Counted from the first letter of the stretch, positions 7,570 to 17,170 are shown. The stretch: DNA of 64,000 nucleotides from Fluviispira multicolorata (GCF_009208585.1 NZ_WFLN01000009.1:1-64000), one strand, 5' to 3'. The notes: generated by a model from the letters alone, not told the origin. Numbers and translations: made by a program.

Positions 7570-7938
7570 ATGAAAATTGAGATTTATTTAGATAATATTG
7601 TATATTTTTTTTCATACATTATAATTGGCCTCATTTTTTATACAATAAGAAATTGTGAGCCTAATAATTACTGTGGCTATAGAACAAAGATTTCATTTGA
7701 GTCGAAAAAAAATTGGAAAATATTAAATCTTTATTGTTGTAAATACTCATTAATTATGTTGCATATTTTTAATTTATTAAATATTATTAATGCAATATTA
7801 AAGTATTTTTTGGATGTTAATAGTCAAAATGAAAATATAATATTGCTTTCAACGATTTTATTATCTTCCTCATTATTAATAGGATTTCTTATAGTTATTT
7901 TATACATGAAGAAGATAGAAAAAAGAATAAAAAAATAA
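7570..7938 (+). CDS. SdpI-like membrane protein, candidate immunity factor
   Basis: This is a 122-aa integral membrane protein with three or four hydrophobic segments. Between the first and second lies the block NNYCGYRTKISFESKKNWKI, matching the SdpI-family signature (Asn..Gly-Tyr-Arg-Thr…Ser…Trp). In Bacillus, SdpI protects against the secreted toxin SdpC. Its position directly beside a peptide export locus, in divergent orientation, makes self-immunity the simplest guess, but SdpI-like proteins also occur alone. The base composition is even more AT-rich than neighbours. Confidence 0.7.
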   Translation: MKIEIYLDNIVYFFSYIIIGLIFYTIRNCEPNNYCGYRTKISFESKKNWKILNLYCCKYSLIMLHIFNLLNIINAILKYFLDVNSQNENIILLSTILLSSSLLIGFLIVILYMKKIEKRIKK

Positions 7939-8037
7939 TTTTATATTAATAGATTATTTTCAAATTTTCACTAGGGTTATTTTATAAAACTGCATGATTT
8001 TCATTTTAACTCAGACTCAAATTCTCTTTTAAAATAT

Positions 8038-9525
8038 TTAAATTGCACCCACTGTGCAAGTGTCTTCACCAAGCCAAAAAATAAAATCTGCAATACAAAA
8101 GCGTGAACGAATAAAAGGTGAAAAGCGCAGAGCCCAACGATATTCAAGTGCAGTTGTGTTTGGAGTGGTTGCTTCTGGAAAGGTTGGTAAGCATGCTAAC
8201 TCAAGAAGCTCCTGCATTTCGTTGGAACGTATTGTCAATTTTTTTAAATATTCTTTTATAACTGGCCATTCATTAATAAATATTGAAAAGGTTTCTTTTG
8301 AAATATCCCATTTTGAACTTTTAATCAGATAATCCTTAATAAATATTTCTTTTGCTGAATTTAATGTGTCAGCACTTTGGGCTTCAAATAGTTTCCTTTC
8401 AGAATCTAAATATTTCTCTTCTTCTCGGCCAAAAAAAGGCGCAGAGTTAAAAAAATGATTTATAATTTGTCGAGTGTCTTTTTCAGACATACTACGCATT
8501 TTCTTGAGGTCAAACTTTTCAATTTCAAAAATCCAATCAAAACTCATTGCACTGGTTAAGGAAGCTAAAGCAACTTGTTCGCCATGTAAAACTAAGGGTC
8601 TATTAGAAATCAGTCGCAAGAAATCCAGTCCGTGACTGATAACATGTTCATAACCGCTAAGGGGAGTGGTTTCTCCTGATAGAGACATTGCTATTCCGGC
8701 CATTGCAAGGGTTGCAGCCGAAATTTCTGAAGCACTTTGAGAAAGATTTTCTTTGCCAAATTCTTTAGCTATTTGTTTAATCGGCTCTGCATATGCATCC
8801 ATAAGTCGAAAAGCAAGTTCATCGTATTTTTCGGAGATCCCCAGTTTATAACCTAAATACCAATCACCATATGCGACAAAACGTGCAAGAAGATCTCCAT
8901 ATCCTGCACGAGAGAGTTGCATAGGAGCTGCTTGCAAGAGAGATTCTATCCAAAAAGTTGCATAAATTAATTTTGATGGGCGCGTTCTTTTTGCGCCTGA
9001 AATATCAACAACTGAAAAAGAAGAAGTGAATGCAGTGACCGTCATTGCAGTTGGAATTGAAATAAAAATAGCATTTGGATTACTTATGAATAAAGCATGC
9101 TTTAAAAGGTCAGTAATTGTTCCACTGCCAAGGGCTATAAATATATTGCAACTTTCTTCATTTTGAATGAGTTCAGATGTTTTTTTTAGATACTCTTCTG
9201 AAGCATGAATGTCTAATGAGTTTACTTGGCATTCAAAAGAGAGATTTTTTACGGTAACAATGAAGTTTTCACTTAGAATTTCTATAATTTTATCTATTAT
9301 ATTTTCAGAAGAGTTTAAAGCAGATTTTTTAAAAACACCGTCATGTAAAATAAAAATTTTATTTTTTTTAGATTGGTCCAAACTTACTTTTAATGTTTGA
9401 AAAAAATAGCTATTAAAATCAGAAAATTCTTTACAGTAAAATTGTTTAGGAATATTTGGATTTGCTAAATAATCTATTTTTTCATTTTCAAAAGTCTTAA
9501 TTAATTTTTCAAACCAAATACTCAT
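8038..9525 (-). CDS. Glycerol-1-phosphate dehydrogenase-like (AraM/EgsA) metal-dependent dehydrogenase
   Basis: The protein belongs to the Fe-ADH/dehydroquinate synthase superfamily. It has the dinucleotide motif ALGSGTITD (131-139), the metal-ligand Asp211 in RAGYGDLLARF, His294 or His298 in GYEHVISHG and His314 in HGEQVAL. This set fits the sn-glycerol-1-phosphate dehydrogenase branch, which reduces dihydroxyacetone phosphate with NAD(P)H to G1P, the archaeal lipid backbone stereoisomer. The protein (495 aa) is about 100 residues longer than typical AraM/EgsA, with the extra length near both ends. Single-gene unit; a GAGGAA ribosome site precedes the ATG. Substrate remains unproven. Confidence 0.8.
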   Translation of the reverse strand: MSIWFEKLIKTFENEKIDYLANPNIPKQFYCKEFSDFNSYFFQTLKVSLDQSKKNKIFILHDGVFKKSALNSSENIIDKIIEILSENFIVTVKNLSFECQVNSLDIHASEEYLKKTSELIQNEESCNIFIALGSGTITDLLKHALFISNPNAIFISIPTAMTVTAFTSSFSVVDISGAKRTRPSKLIYATFWIESLLQAAPMQLSRAGYGDLLARFVAYGDWYLGYKLGISEKYDELAFRLMDAYAEPIKQIAKEFGKENLSQSASEISAATLAMAGIAMSLSGETTPLSGYEHVISHGLDFLRLISNRPLVLHGEQVALASLTSAMSFDWIFEIEKFDLKKMRSMSEKDTRQIINHFFNSAPFFGREEEKYLDSERKLFEAQSADTLNSAKEIFIKDYLIKSSKWDISKETFSIFINEWPVIKEYLKKLTIRSNEMQELLELACLPTFPEATTPNTTALEYRWALRFSPFIRSRFCIADFIFWLGEDTCTVGAI

Positions 9526-9540
9526 AATTTAAAGTTCCTC

Positions 9541-9570
9541 ATAAAGAAAAAGCCTTGCAAAGCAAGGCTT
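9541..9570 (-). terminator. Terminator downstream of nuoN
   Basis: AAGCCTTGC and GCAAGGCTT pair around TTT; on the minus strand the stem is followed by TTTTTCTTTAT. It closes the nuo operon ahead of the dehydrogenase gene. Confidence 0.85.
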
Positions 9571-9596
9571 AATTTGTCAGATTTTTACAATAATTA

Positions 9597-11231
9597 CTAG
9601 CGTGGATAGTGAGTAACTGTATTATCTGCTTGAGTTTGCTCGGTCATTACTTCTGCAGTGTTAACTATACGTAAGTTTTTTTCGGTTGCTTGTGTGTAAT
9701 TAAGGTTAATTGCCCAGCGAGGGCCAAATATACCAATAAACAAAGAAGCAATTACCGCTATAAGACACATGGTTAACATTCCTGAATTTGTTTCAGAATT
9801 TTGGTTGATCTGTGCCGAATAACGAGTGGCAGGTTTAAACCACATTTCAACCATAACAGAAAGATAATAATAAAGTGACAAACAACTAAAGACTACAAGA
9901 ATAATAGAAAGGCCAATTAGTCCTTGATTGACAGCAGAAAGTAATAAGAAAAACTTTCCAAAAAAACCAGCTACGGGTGGAATACCAGCAAAGCCAAATA
10001 GGAAAATAGTGAGTGCAAAGGCTGCAAATGGTTTTTTAGAGCCCATTCCAGCAAGTTCTTCTTTAAGAAGATCTTCTCTATTATTGTCTTCAAACCAAGC
10101 AATGACAGTAAATGCTCCCATGCTTAATACGGCATAAATAACAGCATAGGACATAAGGGATTGTTTAGCTTCTAAGCTTGTTGGATTAGATGCTAATGAT
10201 GCAAAAGCAAGACAGAAATATCCTGCATTAGCAACTGAAGAATAAGCAAGCATACGTTTAAGGCTGTTGTGAACAAGACCAAAAAGTGAACCAACAACAA
10301 TAGAAAATGCTCCTAAGATCCAGAACATGGCAACTAAACCAGTGTGATTTCCTTCGCCAAGACTTGTGCTTAAAATTCTCATAAAAACAATAGCAATACT
10401 GAATTTTACTAATGATGCCATGAAGCCAGTTAAATGAGAATTTGCTCCTTGGTAAACATCGGGAGCCCAAGAGTGAAAAGGAGCAATTGCAAGTTTAAAG
10501 GAGAGACCGCAAAATAATAGGAGAACGCCTAGCAATGAAAAAGGATGTTCAATTGAAATATTTAACTGTCTAAAATCTGAAAAACGTACTGTACCAATAC
10601 TTGCATAAATAAGGGCTGCACCCATTAATATAATTGCAGATGCGGCAGCGCCAAGGATAAAGTATTTAATTGCCGCTTCCATACCTTGAAAGCTTTTTCT
10701 TTGATAGCCAACAAGTACGTATAAAGAAATACTTGTAAGTTCAAGACCAATAAAAAATCCTAAAAATTCTCCTGCAGCACACATTATCATGAGTCCAGCA
10801 GAGGACATTAATAATAAAGAAATTAGTTCAGAACGTAACAATTGTTTGCCAATTGTTGTCATTGAACTTGCCATTAAAGTAAATAAAGTACCAATAGCAA
10901 TAACTGTAAAAGAAATTGTCGAGATTTCATCAATTAAAACTCCGCTGCCAAGAAAAGCAGTTGGAGTTTCAACTTTTAAAATGATTGAAAGTGCTGCAGA
11001 AGCAAAGCAAATAAAAACTGCAACATACCATGAAGGGTAACAAGGTTTTTCAGGGGCTGTTTTAAAGACGCCTAATATCATTGTAGTGAGTGCACCAATT
11101 AGAAGGAGTAAAATAGGTGCCGCAAGCAAATAAAAAGCAGGTTGAGGTAAAATATCATTCCATAGACGATTTTGAACCGCTTCCTTAACGACTTCTTGGA
11201 GTCGAGACATCATGAAATTTGACGACATCAT
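9597..11231 (-). CDS. nuoN: NADH-quinone oxidoreductase subunit N
   Basis: This is an antiporter-like, proton-pumping subunit of complex I in the inner membrane. At 544 aa it has about 14 membrane helices. The helix-5 Glu is in GLELTSISLYVLVGY and the helix-7/8 region contains FKLAIAPFHSWAPDVYQG with the essential Lys. It overlaps the nuoM stop by 4 bp (ATGA), with AAGGAG upstream. The C-terminal 60 residues are polar and a little longer than usual. Last gene of the operon. Confidence 0.97.
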   Translation of the reverse strand: MMSSNFMMSRLQEVVKEAVQNRLWNDILPQPAFYLLAAPILLLLIGALTTMILGVFKTAPEKPCYPSWYVAVFICFASAALSIILKVETPTAFLGSGVLIDEISTISFTVIAIGTLFTLMASSMTTIGKQLLRSELISLLLMSSAGLMIMCAAGEFLGFFIGLELTSISLYVLVGYQRKSFQGMEAAIKYFILGAAASAIILMGAALIYASIGTVRFSDFRQLNISIEHPFSLLGVLLLFCGLSFKLAIAPFHSWAPDVYQGANSHLTGFMASLVKFSIAIVFMRILSTSLGEGNHTGLVAMFWILGAFSIVVGSLFGLVHNSLKRMLAYSSVANAGYFCLAFASLASNPTSLEAKQSLMSYAVIYAVLSMGAFTVIAWFEDNNREDLLKEELAGMGSKKPFAAFALTIFLFGFAGIPPVAGFFGKFFLLLSAVNQGLIGLSIILVVFSCLSLYYYLSVMVEMWFKPATRYSAQINQNSETNSGMLTMCLIAVIASLFIGIFGPRWAINLNYTQATEKNLRIVNTAEVMTEQTQADNTVTHYPR

Positions 11232-12826
11232 TTTACTCCTTGCTTAAATTCAGAAGAAAATTTACTTATTGGCATAAGAATTCCATTATGTGTATTAGCA
11301 AGTTCGGAAGAGTATGCTGATTTATTTTTAATACTTCTTTCGATATTAACAAGAGTTGGCTTTGTGTGATCAAGAATTCCAGCTGATGCAAAACCTAAGA
11401 CAAAAATAAGTATGGATAATACTGTTAATTGAAATACTTCATGTTTATGCATGCCAATAATTTTTTTATTCTCTTCTTTTGTAAGTGGTCCAAAAAGAAT
11501 TTTATAAGTGGCCCATAAAATATAGACAGCTCCAAATATGACTCCAAGTGTTGCAAGAGATCCTAAAACAGGATTTGCTTGGAATGAACCAATTAAAATG
11601 AGCCATTCTCCAATAAAACTTCCTGTACTTGGGAGTGCGACTGAACCCATTGCAGCAATGACAAAGAAAAATGCATACCAAGGTAACACTTTTGCAATGC
11701 CACCAAAGTCATCAAGTTCAAAGGATCCTCTTCGTTCATACAAAATATTAAATAAAATAAAGAGAGCGCCCGCTGTAATTGCGTGATTCAGCATTTGATA
11801 AAGAGAGCCTTGCAATCCTATCGTATTTAAAGAGAAAATACCTATGACAATAAAACCAAGGTGACTTAGTGAAGAAAATGCCATAATTCGGCGAATATTT
11901 GTTTGTTTCCAAGCAATAAGTGCGCCATAAAGAATGCCAATAACTGCAAGAATCATAATTGGTTTTGCAAAGTAAATTGCTGCACTTGGAAACAAGCAAA
12001 GACTGAAGCGAATTAGACCATATGTTGCAAGCTTTAAAATAACGCCTGACATTAAAGTGTAAGTTGCGGGTGCCTGTTCGTATGTGTCTGGTAGCCATGT
12101 ATGGAAAGGAAATATAGGAACTTTAATTCCAAATGCTAAAGTAACTGCTAAAAAGAGCCACATTTGAGTATTAAATGGTAATGCTGCGGCTGTTACATAA
12201 AGATCCAAAATATTTGAAGAGTACACTCCTCCATTTGCATTGGCGTGTGCGAAATACAAATAAATCAGAGCAACCAGCATAAGTAAACTGCCAATAACCC
12301 CATAAATAAACAATTTTAAAGTAGCATAGATGCGATCTTTTCCACCCCAAATACCAATCATAAAATAAACAGGTATGAGGCTAAGTTCCCAAAAAACATA
12401 AAAGAGAACTACATCGACTGAAACAAATACACCGATTATTGCTGACTCAAGTAATAAAAATAGAGCAAGAAAGCCTTTTACTTTTGTTTTAAGTGAAGTG
12501 TATGTAGTCATCATGACGATTGCGCAAAAAATTGTAGATAAAAGAACAAGAATTAAATTAATTCCGTCGACACCCACAATGTATTTAATTCCTGTGGATT
12601 TTGGTAGCCAAGTTTCAATTTGTGAAAATTGAAATTGAGCAGTATTTGGAACGAAATGTGCCAATAAATGAAGTGAAAAAATGAGTTCAAGAACTGTGGC
12701 ACCCATAGCAATATGTCTATGAATACGGGAATCGTCTTTCCCTGGTATCATTAATATTAGCAATGCTGCTAAAACTGGAAAAACTATGAGCAGGGATAAA
12801 ATCCACTGCGAAATTTCATCGATCAT
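11228..12826 (-). CDS. nuoM: NADH-quinone oxidoreductase subunit M
   Basis: This is an antiporter-like proton-pumping subunit of complex I, 532 aa. Diagnostic stretches are FWELSLIPVYFMIGIWGG (helix-5 Glu) and FGIKVPIFPFHTWLPDTYEQAP (helix-7 Lys and broken helix). It lies between nuoL (17 bp gap) and nuoN (4 bp overlap), with GAGAGGA ahead of the ATG. The ~50-residue hydrophilic C-terminal tail is not obviously conserved. Confidence 0.97.
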   Translation of the reverse strand: MIDEISQWILSLLIVFPVLAALLILMIPGKDDSRIHRHIAMGATVLELIFSLHLLAHFVPNTAQFQFSQIETWLPKSTGIKYIVGVDGINLILVLLSTIFCAIVMMTTYTSLKTKVKGFLALFLLLESAIIGVFVSVDVVLFYVFWELSLIPVYFMIGIWGGKDRIYATLKLFIYGVIGSLLMLVALIYLYFAHANANGGVYSSNILDLYVTAAALPFNTQMWLFLAVTLAFGIKVPIFPFHTWLPDTYEQAPATYTLMSGVILKLATYGLIRFSLCLFPSAAIYFAKPIMILAVIGILYGALIAWKQTNIRRIMAFSSLSHLGFIVIGIFSLNTIGLQGSLYQMLNHAITAGALFILFNILYERRGSFELDDFGGIAKVLPWYAFFFVIAAMGSVALPSTGSFIGEWLILIGSFQANPVLGSLATLGVIFGAVYILWATYKILFGPLTKEENKKIIGMHKHEVFQLTVLSILIFVLGFASAGILDHTKPTLVNIERSIKNKSAYSSELANTHNGILMPISKFSSEFKQGVK

Positions 12827-12843
12827 TGTATCCTCTCACCTGC

Positions 12844-14799
12844 TCAAAGAAATAGAATTAAACCAAAAACAAAAACACCAACATAGATGAACTTGAGGTA
12901 ATTTCTTGCCATACCTGACTGAGCATCGCTTGCAACACTTGTGCCAGTATATAGAGTTTCTGGGATGCCATTTACTACGCCATCAATAACTTTTCGATCA
13001 ATAATTCTAAAAAGAAATTTTCCAAAATGGGCGAGTGGTTGGTAAATAATGAGATTGTAAAGTTTATCAACACGCCATTTGTCTCTTACTAAGCGGTAAA
13101 ATCCACCAAATGCATTTGCAAATCTCTCTCCACCTTGAGGACCATTTTTGTAGACTGTTACTGCGAAAATTGCCCCAACAAAAACGATAGCCACAGATGC
13201 GGCCATGAGACCAAATTCCATTGAATGACTGAGGTGATTTGTATGAATGCCGCTTGATTTTAATATATCCTGAGCCTGTAAGAGGACGGGAGAAAGAAAT
13301 CTTGTGATAAAATCTTCGTGACCTGTAAAAACTTCAGGAATTGCGATGAGTCCACCTAGCGCGGAAAAAACTGCAAGTATAATAAGAGGAATTGTAATTA
13401 CAAAGTTTGTTTCATGAATGTGCTCTGGATGCTCTGCTCTTGATTGGCCAAAAAAGACGAGCCATGTGAGGCGGAGCATATAAAATGCAGTGAATCCTGC
13501 AGTAATCCAACCGACGAACCATAGTATTGGATTGCCAAAAGGACCTGACCAAGCTGCCGCAAGAATTGCATCCTTTGAAAAGAATCCTGAAAATCCAGGG
13601 AACCCGATTATAGCAAGAGTTGCAATTATAAATGTTATACTTGTAATAGGCATTTTTTTGAAAAGGCCGCCCATTTTACGAATGTCTTGTTCGTGATGCA
13701 TTGCGTGAATAACGCTACCAGCTCCTAAAAAGAGGCAAGCTTTAAAAAATGCGTGGGTAATAACGTGAGAGACTCCATATTGAAATGCTCCCACACCGCA
13801 GGCAAGTACCATGTAACCAAGTTGGCTACAGGTTGAATAGGCGAGTACTTTCTTAATATCTGTCTGTGCAAAACCAATAGTAGCAGATAGGATTGCTGTT
13901 GCAGCACCTATAATAGCTATTGTTGTCATAACAGTTGGACTTAAAACAAGAACAAAGCTCATTCTGTTCATGAGATAAATACCAGAAGTTACCATTGTTG
14001 CGGCATGGATGAGTGCAGAGACAGGCGTAGGACCGGCCATTGCATCGGGAAGCCAAGTGTAAAGAGGAATTTGTGCGGATTTACCAGCAACACCAAGTAA
14101 AAGGCACAGACCAATTAATGTGATTTCAATTGAATGATCAATAAAAAACGTTTGTGGTGTTGCAGCAATAACACTTGCAAGCTCACTGTAATTAATTGTT
14201 TTGAAAAGCATGTAGCAAAAAAACATTGCAATTAAAAATCCAGCATCTCCAACTCTATTAGCAATAAATGCTTTAATAGCAGCCATTGAGTTTGCAGTGT
14301 CTTCATACCAATAACCAATTAACAGATAAGAGCAAACTCCCACACCTTCCCAGCCTAAAAAAGTAACAAGCATATTTGAGCCAAGAACGAGTAAAAGCAT
14401 GGAGACAATAAATAAGTTTAAATAAACAAAAAAGCGGTACGGATTTTTTTCGTGATGCATATATTCACCTGAATATAGGTGAATAAGTGTCCCAACACCA
14501 GTAATAACCAGTAAAAATAATCCTGAAAGTCTGTCAGCTGTTAGCGCAAATGAAATATTAAATTCTTTACCATTAATTAACGGAACAGAAATCCAGTCAA
14601 ATAATTCTGTAATAACTGGAGTTCCTGCTGTTATTGATCCAAAAAATAATATGAGTGATAATATGAATGGAATTGCCACGGCAAGTGTGGCTGTTAAACA
14701 GACAACAACAACACTTGTTTTTCTCAATACAAAAGCATTTAATAATGCGCCGATAAGAGGAAATAATACAATAAGTGCAAGTATAATTTGATTGTTCAT
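12844..14799 (-). CDS. nuoL: NADH-quinone oxidoreductase subunit L
   Basis: This is the distal antiporter-like subunit of complex I, 651 aa, with the lateral helix at the C-terminus. Motifs are FLGWEGVGVCSYLLIGYWY and AGKSAQIPLYTWLPDAMAGP, including the channel Glu and Lys. It is followed by nuoM and preceded by nuoK with 2 bp between stop and start. A GAGAGGA ribosome site is present. Confidence 0.98.
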   Translation of the reverse strand: MNNQIILALIVLFPLIGALLNAFVLRKTSVVVVCLTATLAVAIPFILSLILFFGSITAGTPVITELFDWISVPLINGKEFNISFALTADRLSGLFLLVITGVGTLIHLYSGEYMHHEKNPYRFFVYLNLFIVSMLLLVLGSNMLVTFLGWEGVGVCSYLLIGYWYEDTANSMAAIKAFIANRVGDAGFLIAMFFCYMLFKTINYSELASVIAATPQTFFIDHSIEITLIGLCLLLGVAGKSAQIPLYTWLPDAMAGPTPVSALIHAATMVTSGIYLMNRMSFVLVLSPTVMTTIAIIGAATAILSATIGFAQTDIKKVLAYSTCSQLGYMVLACGVGAFQYGVSHVITHAFFKACLFLGAGSVIHAMHHEQDIRKMGGLFKKMPITSITFIIATLAIIGFPGFSGFFSKDAILAAAWSGPFGNPILWFVGWITAGFTAFYMLRLTWLVFFGQSRAEHPEHIHETNFVITIPLIILAVFSALGGLIAIPEVFTGHEDFITRFLSPVLLQAQDILKSSGIHTNHLSHSMEFGLMAASVAIVFVGAIFAVTVYKNGPQGGERFANAFGGFYRLVRDKWRVDKLYNLIIYQPLAHFGKFLFRIIDRKVIDGVVNGIPETLYTGTSVASDAQSGMARNYLKFIYVGVFVFGLILFL

Positions 14800-14801
14800 T
14801 T

Positions 14802-15107
14802 TTATCCTCTCAGCATTCGGAGATCATCTATCTCAATGCTTGATTTCGCTCTGTAAAGAGAAATAATAAGAGCTAATCCAATACCTGCTTCACATGCTGC
14901 AACTGCCATGACAAAAAACATAACGACTTGGCCGTCAATAGTATTTGTAAGAGCGCTGGCACTGATGAATGCAAGATTTGCTGCATTAAGCATAATTTCA
15001 ACGCTTAGCATCATAAAAATAATATTTTTTCTAAACATGACGCCAAAAAGACCAACAATAAATAATAATAAAGAAAAATATATTCCTAACTCAGGAAGAC
15101 TTGGCAT
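14802..15107 (-). CDS. nuoK: NADH-quinone oxidoreductase subunit K
   Basis: A 101-aa, three-helix membrane subunit in the E-channel of complex I. The helix-2 Glu is in MMLSVEIMLNAANLAF, and a second Glu/acidic site is in MAVAACEAGIGLAL. Length is the family norm. The start lies 17 bp inside nuoJ, preceded by AAGGTG. Confidence 0.97.
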   Translation of the reverse strand: MPSLPELGIYFSLLLFIVGLFGVMFRKNIIFMMLSVEIMLNAANLAFISASALTNTIDGQVVMFFVMAVAACEAGIGLALIISLYRAKSSIEIDDLRMLRG

Positions 15108-15645
15108 TGTTCACCTTCGCTTTCTTTGCTATGACAATTGACCCTACAATGGCCGCTAGAATTAAAAAGCTAACTATTTCAAAAGCCCAAAGATAATCAG
15201 TGAACATGAGGGTAGAAACATTTTTAACATTTTCATTCATTTCTGCAGGATAATATGGGGGTCGTGCATTGATAAGTGTGGTTGAATTGAGACCAGAAAC
15301 AAGATAACCTAGCCCAACTTTTGTTCCTAAAAAGAGAGCCCCAAGAAAACCAATACCAATAAGAATAATTTCATTAATTGTAATTCTGCCATACCTGAGT
15401 TCTTCAGGGGGAAGATTTAAGAGCATGATAACAAATACAAACACAACCATAATTGCGCCTGCATAAACTATAATTTGAGCTACAGCTGAAAAATGTGCAC
15501 CAAGTACACCATACATACCAGCAAGAAGCATCATAATAATGATAAGAAGCATGGCCGCAGTCACAGGCCATTTGCGCGTGATCATCATTCCGGAGAGGAA
15601 CACCGCAAGAATTCCCATGATCAAGAAAGAAATTTGAATTGCCAT
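15091..15645 (-). CDS. nuoJ: NADH-quinone oxidoreductase subunit J
   Basis: A 184-aa subunit with five membrane helices. The conserved helix-3 segment QIIVYAGAIMVVFVFVIML, which contains the pi-bulge switching between redox states, is intact. Overlaps nuoK by 17 bp and follows nuoH after 23 bp; GGGAGAG is upstream of the ATG. nuoI, which often sits between H and J, is absent here. Confidence 0.97.
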   Translation of the reverse strand: MAIQISFLIMGILAVFLSGMMITRKWPVTAAMLLIIIMMLLAGMYGVLGAHFSAVAQIIVYAGAIMVVFVFVIMLLNLPPEELRYGRITINEIILIGIGFLGALFLGTKVGLGYLVSGLNSTTLINARPPYYPAEMNENVKNVSTLMFTDYLWAFEIVSFLILAAIVGSIVIAKKAKVNNAKSS

Positions 15646-15668
15646 TTTGTAAGACTCTCCCTAAACTC

Positions 15669-16778
15669 TTAGTGAAATTTTATAAATGCAGTTATAATTG
15701 CAGTCACAACCAAATTAACAAGAGCAATTGGGAGAAGGTATACCCAACCTAATTTCATGAGTTGATCGTAGCGGAAACGTGGAATTGTAAAGCGAACTTG
15801 GACAAAAAACCACATTAATAAAACAACCTTTAATAAAAGGACTCCAATTCCTATTGGAAGAAGGATCCATCTTGTGAGAGCTTCACCAAAGGTTGGAGAT
15901 AAAAGATCTAAAAGTAAATGTTGTGAGATCCACGGGATTTCATATCCACCAAAAAACATGGACACTGTTAGAACACACATTACAAACATCATTGAATATT
16001 CACCGAGAAAGAATAATGACCAGCGCATTGCTCCATATTCAGTTAAAAACCCTGCGACCAATTCTCCTTCACTTTCCGCTAAGTCAAATGGGAGTCGGTT
16101 GGTTTCAGCAAAAATTGTAACTAAGAAAATAATAAAAGATACGGGTGCGTGGAAAAGTCCCCAGTTTGGTAAAAAACCAAAAAGAATTTCAGATTGGCGG
16201 GAAATCATAACTTGGAGATCGAGTGTTCCCCAAATAAATACAAGGGGAATAATACTCATTCCCATAGCAACTTCATAACTTACCATTTGTGCAGATGCAC
16301 GAAGTCCACCTAGTAAGGAGTATTTATTATTTGATGACCAACCCGCTAACGTAACACCATAAACAGCAAGAGAAGAAAGTGCAAAAATAAGTAAAAAACC
16401 AGAATTTAAATTAACAGCTTGCAAATTTACAATTTGATTATTTACAACAACATGACTTCCCCAAGGAATTGCTACCGTAACAGCTAAACCTGTTATTACG
16501 GGTACAACCGGTGCCATGACATAAAATGCTTTGTGAACGTAAGGAGGAACGAAATCTTCTTTAAAAAGAAGTTTAATTGCGTCTGCAATTGGCTGCCCTA
16601 ATCCAAATATTCTGAAATTAAAAATACCAACACGATTTGGTCCTAAACGACGCTGAATAATTGCACATTGACGTCTTTCAACCCAACTCATAATGGGTGC
16701 AACCTGTGCGCCCACAGCTATGCCAAGGAGCATAAGAAGAATTGTACTGATAATTTGTGTTAAACTTAATTCAACCAT
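15669..16778 (-). CDS. nuoH: NADH-quinone oxidoreductase subunit H
   Basis: This subunit forms the quinone tunnel at the membrane/peripheral arm junction. It has eight helices and about 369 aa from ATG 16778, chosen because AAGGAG lies 7 nt before it; an upstream ATG at 16799 would overlap nuoA. Signatures are VERRQCAIIQRRLGPNRVG near the N-terminus and AETNRLPFDLAESEGELV. No nuoG precedes it, unlike in most operons; nuoA does. Confidence 0.97.
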   Translation of the reverse strand: MVELSLTQIISTILLMLLGIAVGAQVAPIMSWVERRQCAIIQRRLGPNRVGIFNFRIFGLGQPIADAIKLLFKEDFVPPYVHKAFYVMAPVVPVITGLAVTVAIPWGSHVVVNNQIVNLQAVNLNSGFLLIFALSSLAVYGVTLAGWSSNNKYSLLGGLRASAQMVSYEVAMGMSIIPLVFIWGTLDLQVMISRQSEILFGFLPNWGLFHAPVSFIIFLVTIFAETNRLPFDLAESEGELVAGFLTEYGAMRWSLFFLGEYSMMFVMCVLTVSMFFGGYEIPWISQHLLLDLLSPTFGEALTRWILLPIGIGVLLLKVVLLMWFFVQVRFTIPRFRYDQLMKLGWVYLLPIALVNLVVTAIITAFIKFH

Positions 16779-16789
16779 TCTATATCTCC

Positions 16790-17170
16790 TTAATCCCAAC
16801 GTAACGCGCCACGTTTGAGCACGTAAATATAGCCGATTGCAAGTGTTGCAACAAAAATTCCAATTTCAACAATTCCAAACCAACCTAAATAATCGAATGC
16901 AACTGACCAAAGGTACATAAAGATAGTTTCAATATCAAAAAGAATAAAAAGGATTGCTGTCAAATAGAATTTAATTGAAAAGCGTCTCTCAGCCGTGCTT
17001 GTAATGGGCAAACCACATTCATAGACTTCGAGTTTATGTTGATTAGGTTTTTTGGGGCCTAAAAAAAGTGAAACACCACTTACTCCTAAGCCGAGTGCAA
17101 GTCCAAAAATTAAAATGAGCAATATTGGTAAATATGGGTTCATACCAATATAATGTACGGAATGCTCCAT
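16790..17170 (-). CDS. nuoA: NADH-quinone oxidoreductase subunit A
   Basis: A 126-aa, three-helix subunit near the quinone site. The loop motif KLEVYECGLP (with the Cys that switches accessibility between active and deactive forms) and LFDIETIFMYLWSV are present. First gene of the nuo operon, with AGGAGG 9 nt before the ATG. Usually nuoB, C and D follow; here nuoH follows directly. Confidence 0.97.
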   Translation of the reverse strand: MEHSVHYIGMNPYLPILLILIFGLALGLGVSGVSLFLGPKKPNQHKLEVYECGLPITSTAERRFSIKFYLTAILFILFDIETIFMYLWSVAFDYLGWFGIVEIGIFVATLAIGYIYVLKRGALRWD

